Source: Parendozoicomonas sp. Alg238-R29
Lineage (GTDB): Bacteria > Pseudomonadota > Gammaproteobacteria > Pseudomonadales > Endozoicomonadaceae
DNA: 39,866 bases
Reading direction: 5' to 3'
NCBI RefSeq assembly: GCF_947331445.1
Contig: NZ_CAMZOG010000041.1
Location: forward strand, 1-39,866
In this document: piece after piece, positions 37,024 through 39,866 of the stretch
Layout of the letters: each line of letters opens with the position of its first letter
How positions within the stretch are numbered: the first letter of the stretch is position 1
Made by a program: the position numbers and the translations under genes
Notes under the pieces: model-generated
The model's input: only the letters and a program-made list of their open reading frames with translations
Database searches by the model: none
Told to the model about the DNA's origin: nothing

Positions 37024-38904
37024 ATGTCTAAGAGTGCTGTAGAAAAAGTACTGACGGGGTGCTTTGTTTTCGTATTTCTCTGGACTGCTGCGTTATCAAG
37101 TGCTGATAAGGGTGCCGAGATATCTGTTCCAAAGGAAATGGAAAAGCATCTATTCAGGGAAAATCAAACAAGAACCTCCTGGCATGTAATCAATGAAGTG
37201 AATCATGGGTTGATGGCCGGTAGCACTATTCTTTTTAGCCATTTGCTTGGCAGACTTGTCTTTTCAAGGGTTTTTGCAAGAGAGCTGCTAATCGGAGCGG
37301 GGATTACAGTTGATTATACTCTCTCTCACACATGGAGGGAGTTTCTATTACGCCAGATAGTCAGGCTCCCTTATGGTATCTATCGTTATTCTCAGGGCAT
37401 CAACGGCTCATATTCCTGGCTTGATTCCCTTATGATGGAAAGCCCCACCTTGATCACCGGAGCCTGGGAAGTCTGGTTACAAGCCAAAACCCTATTGCCT
37501 TATGGCTCACGGGTCATCCATGCGGGTGAAACCAGTGATTATAAGCTGATCTTTCACCACACAGAAAAGCCATTCCTATCGTTTCATATAGATAAATCAG
37601 ATGATTCAGCTTGTACTGAACCGACAGAGCAGGAGGTTGGGCTTAACAAAAAACTACACCAGTTGTCCTGCACAGCCTTCATCAATAATGTTGATACATT
37701 AATACTGACACCCGAATCAGGAAGCGGAGAACTGGTCGCCTGTAAAGAACATAACTCAGGGAATATTTGTAAGTCTATCTGGTTGAACCAAAGCCACCTC
37801 GAAGTCTTTCCATATCGGTCACCTCTATGGCTGACAGATATCTTTTCCAGAACCTTCCCCAAAGATTTTGAGGGGGCTGCACTATCACCGTTATCCAGCT
37901 GTATTGTTGATGCTTTGGCTGAGCTTGCTGAAAGTGCTGACTCAAACAACACGGGCGATGTTCATTGTGACGATATGCTGATATCGGTGATTAATGGTAG
38001 AAACATGCAGTTGGCCTATTTGGGAGAAGGTAATTATCTACTGGCTGATCATACCGATACTCAAAGCCTGAGTTTGCCGGAATTGTGGTTAGGGAATAGC
38101 TCGATTACAAAGCAAGCAGCATTGCGAACAGGTTTGGTTTCTCTGGAAGGGCAGAGAAAACCAGGACCTGAATACGGAGCCTGGAGAGCTCTGACTGCTG
38201 CTCGTTCAATCATGTATCACTCCCTGCTGAATAAGGCTTTTAGCTGGTGGCAAAAACAGCAAATAGGAAAAGAAAACAAAGTGGTCATTGATCTAAAACT
38301 CACTGAAGATGGGCTGAAAAATTTGGACCCAAGGCGTGTTCAGGCAGATGTCGAAAGAATTGCAAACCTGAAAGGCCGGGTTGTTGCCATCACAGGCTCT
38401 GACGGAAAAAGTCATCTGCTCAATTATTTTGCAGGCGAGAATAGGGTTGAGGAAGTTAGTGGGAATGCATATAGCGGTAATTTAGTCGAGCCCGTTCTTT
38501 TAAACAACGGCAACATTCTTGTAGAAGTACAACCATCAGTAGCGCTTAAAGGAGACCTTAATTTGGAGGCTCTTGAAAGATTGCAAACAGCATGGCTAGA
38601 AAGAGCCGATCAGGTTATGGTTACCCACAATGCTATATTCACAAGAAACGAACACATTTACCGGTGGCTTTCTTTGAGGTTAGATGAAAGAGTTATTAGT
38701 AAGTCGGGTAAGTTTAAGGTTGTTATTAACCCCCATGAAACCTTTCAGAAGAGTGATGCGTTGCTTACAAACCTTCAGGAAACTGTTAAAGATAAAGTTG
38801 AGAATGAGTTTGGTTTTGGTGATGTTGAGGTTGCTGTATATAAGAAGGAGTCGGTATCCCAACAGATACAAGATCTAAAGCATTGGATATTAACAACAGA
38901 ATAA
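37024..38904 (+). CDS. Exported protein with degenerate P-loop GTPase-like C-terminus
   Basis: I do not recognise this 626-residue protein as a whole. It has an N-terminal signal peptide (about 1-27, LTGCFVFVFLWTAALSSA). Residues about 60-100 are hydrophobic (LMAGSTILFSHLLGRLVFSR). A Cys-containing middle domain (about 195-345) is shared with the upstream pseudogene. The C-terminal part looks like a GBP/dynamin-type nucleotide-binding fold: VVAITGSDGKSHLLNYFAG at about 452-470 (a Walker A with too short a loop), NILVEVQPS where a G3 motif would be, ADQVMVTHNAIF, and VVINPHETF (about 565) in the G4 position. Key residues are degenerate, so it may not bind GTP. GGGGG precedes the ATG. Base composition is AT-rich relative to neighbours. 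A secreted factor is possible. Confidence 0.85.
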   Translation: MSKSAVEKVLTGCFVFVFLWTAALSSADKGAEISVPKEMEKHLFRENQTRTSWHVINEVNHGLMAGSTILFSHLLGRLVFSRVFARELLIGAGITVDYTLSHTWREFLLRQIVRLPYGIYRYSQGINGSYSWLDSLMMESPTLITGAWEVWLQAKTLLPYGSRVIHAGETSDYKLIFHHTEKPFLSFHIDKSDDSACTEPTEQEVGLNKKLHQLSCTAFINNVDTLILTPESGSGELVACKEHNSGNICKSIWLNQSHLEVFPYRSPLWLTDIFSRTFPKDFEGAALSPLSSCIVDALAELAESADSNNTGDVHCDDMLISVINGRNMQLAYLGEGNYLLADHTDTQSLSLPELWLGNSSITKQAALRTGLVSLEGQRKPGPEYGAWRALTAARSIMYHSLLNKAFSWWQKQQIGKENKVVIDLKLTEDGLKNLDPRRVQADVERIANLKGRVVAITGSDGKSHLLNYFAGENRVEEVSGNAYSGNLVEPVLLNNGNILVEVQPSVALKGDLNLEALERLQTAWLERADQVMVTHNAIFTRNEHIYRWLSLRLDERVISKSGKFKVVINPHETFQKSDALLTNLQETVKDKVENEFGFGDVEVAVYKKESVSQQIQDLKHWILTTE

Positions 38905-38907
38905 ACT

Positions 38908-38950
38908 GCTGGCGGGACCCTGTAAATAATTCTGTTTAAAGCCCGCCAGC
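38908..38950. terminator. Hairpin between convergent genes
   Basis: GCTGGCGGG (38908-38916) pairs perfectly with CCCGCCAGC (38942-38950) across a 25-nt AT-rich loop. It lies between the exported-protein gene (stop at 38904) and the crotonase gene (stop at 38963). No strong T run flanks it, so it may terminate weakly in both directions. Confidence 0.5.
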
Positions 38951-38962
38951 GGTACCAAACTT

Positions 38963-39775
38963 TTAAAAAAGTGACCGGTTAACAAACGGCCTGGGTTCTT
39001 TATCCTTGCCCGCCAAACCATTCTTCATGGCAACACTCTGGTTCTTTCTGCCTAACAAGCGCATCTGAACCAGTCTTTCCCAAAGCAGTGAGCGACGGGG
39101 GCCGGCTTTCCAGGTTTTTCTAAACAGAAACTTGGTGGCAGCAATCTGGTCGGGAGATTTTTCGCAGATTACATTAGCCAGCTCTTCAGCTTTGCTCATT
39201 GGGTCATCACTGAGCTTGCTGATCAGGCCATACTCAAAACCTTCCTGGCCGGAGAAAACCCGCCCGGTCATCGTCAGTTCCTGGGCAATATCGTAGCGAG
39301 TCAGAGTTGTCAGAGTTGTGGTAGCGCTCATATCTGGAATAAGCCCCCACTTCACTTCCATCACAGACCACTTGGAATCAGGAGTGGCAATGCGGTAATC
39401 CGTTCCCAAGGCTATCTGTAAACCACCACCGAAACAGTTGCCTTTTACTGCGCTGATAACAGGTACAGGAAGTGTTCGCCAGATATATGCAACGTTCTGG
39501 AAAGCATTGGCAGACGTCCATGGCAGTTTAAGGAACAACTTGGGAACCATCATTGGGTTTTTGCTGAGAGCTTTGAAGTCGAGGCCTGCACAGAATGATT
39601 CCCCTTCACCAAAAAGAATTACCGCGCGGATGTTTTTGTCTTTACGGATGCGCTTCGCTGTACCGATTAAGTCTCGAAACAGCTGTTCATCAAGGCCGTT
39701 ATGTTTTTCCGGACGATTCAGAGATACGTAAGCAATATGCTCTTTGATCTGAAAAAGGACTCGCTGCTCAGACAT
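38963..39775 (-). CDS. Crotonase-family protein (enoyl-CoA hydratase/isomerase)
   Basis: The 270-residue protein has the crotonase fold motifs: IAYVSLNRPEKHNGLD, the oxyanion-hole segments SFCAGLDFKAL and GNCFGGGLQIAL, and VMEVKWGLIPDMSATTTL. Compared with enoyl-CoA hydratase 1, the first catalytic Glu is replaced by Gln (GGGLQIA), while the second Glu is kept (MEVKWG) and an Asp follows (IPDMS). That pattern resembles isomerases such as dienoyl-CoA isomerase (which has Asp, Glu, Asp) more than hydratases. The substrate cannot be named. GAGG lies 8 nt before the ATG. It is convergent with the exported-protein gene. Confidence 0.93.
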   Translation of the reverse strand: MSEQRVLFQIKEHIAYVSLNRPEKHNGLDEQLFRDLIGTAKRIRKDKNIRAVILFGEGESFCAGLDFKALSKNPMMVPKLFLKLPWTSANAFQNVAYIWRTLPVPVISAVKGNCFGGGLQIALGTDYRIATPDSKWSVMEVKWGLIPDMSATTTLTTLTRYDIAQELTMTGRVFSGQEGFEYGLISKLSDDPMSKAEELANVICEKSPDQIAATKFLFRKTWKAGPRRSLLWERLVQMRLLGRKNQSVAMKNGLAGKDKEPRPFVNRSLF

Positions 39776-39866
39776 CTTGGTGCCTCTTTATCATTATTTG
39801 CTGCGCATAATTCCACAAACCAGTTCACTGCTGTCCGGTTAAAAAAATCGAGAAAGGCGTGAGATG

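Overview
This window is a chromosomal replication-origin region from a gammaproteobacterium. The backbone reads mnmE-yidC-yidD-rnpA-rpmH / oriC / dnaA-dnaN-recF-gyrB, then plsC-gmhB-glyS-glyQ, trkH-trkA-rsmB-fmt-def, and lysM-dprA-tsaC-hemF-aroE. This is close to the known origin region of Pseudomonas (PA5567-PA5570 and PA0001-PA0025). gmhA downstream of gyrB, the effector-like unknown genes, the IS element and the repeats suggest a host-associated marine relative such as Endozoicomonas (Oceanospirillales). The genus is an inference from gene order and protein flavour, not from a search.

Layout. 1-789 is the 3' part of an IS1182-type transposase, lying where mnmG/rsmG/parAB would be expected beyond mnmE. 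917-5320 is the minus-strand tRNA-modification, membrane-insertion and RNase P/L34 block, with a good sigma70 promoter at 5382-5410. 5321-5908 is an AT-rich gap with DnaA boxes and is the likely oriC. 5909-12523 is the replication operon; recF carries two identical parS-like 16-mers. 12591-13178 is gmhA and 13361-14608 an unknown gene with membrane segments. 14662-19152 (minus) holds plsC, gmhB, glyS and glyQ, covering phospholipid and LPS-heptose synthesis and glycyl-tRNA charging. 19443-20119 is a broken beta/gamma-crystallin-like gene running into the 3' end of trkH. 20015-25912 (minus) holds K+ uptake (trkH, trkA), 16S rRNA methylation (rsmB), initiator-tRNA formylation (fmt) and N-terminal deformylation (def). 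26114-28264 is a large unknown ankyrin-like/membrane protein inserted between the def and lysM transcription units. 28378-33301 is lysM-dprA-tsaC-hemF-aroE, with three perfect 20-bp tandem repeats before hemF. 33308-33539 is an imperfect palindromic element.

33597-38904 is accessory: a tandem RAM/ACT-like protein, a YiiX/NlpC-P60-like hydrolase, a glycerophosphodiester phosphodiesterase, an exported helical protein, a decayed paralogue, and an exported protein with a degenerate P-loop/GTPase-like C-terminus. The window ends with a crotonase-family gene.

The housekeeping genes serve replication initiation, translation initiation and quality control, envelope biogenesis, and haem/aromatic synthesis. 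The likely novel content is the set of lineage-specific exported or membrane proteins inserted between these conserved operons, the palindromic element after aroE, the hemF-upstream repeats, and the tandem gene/pseudogene pair at 36.4-38.9 kb. No tRNA, rRNA or CRISPR array was recognised.
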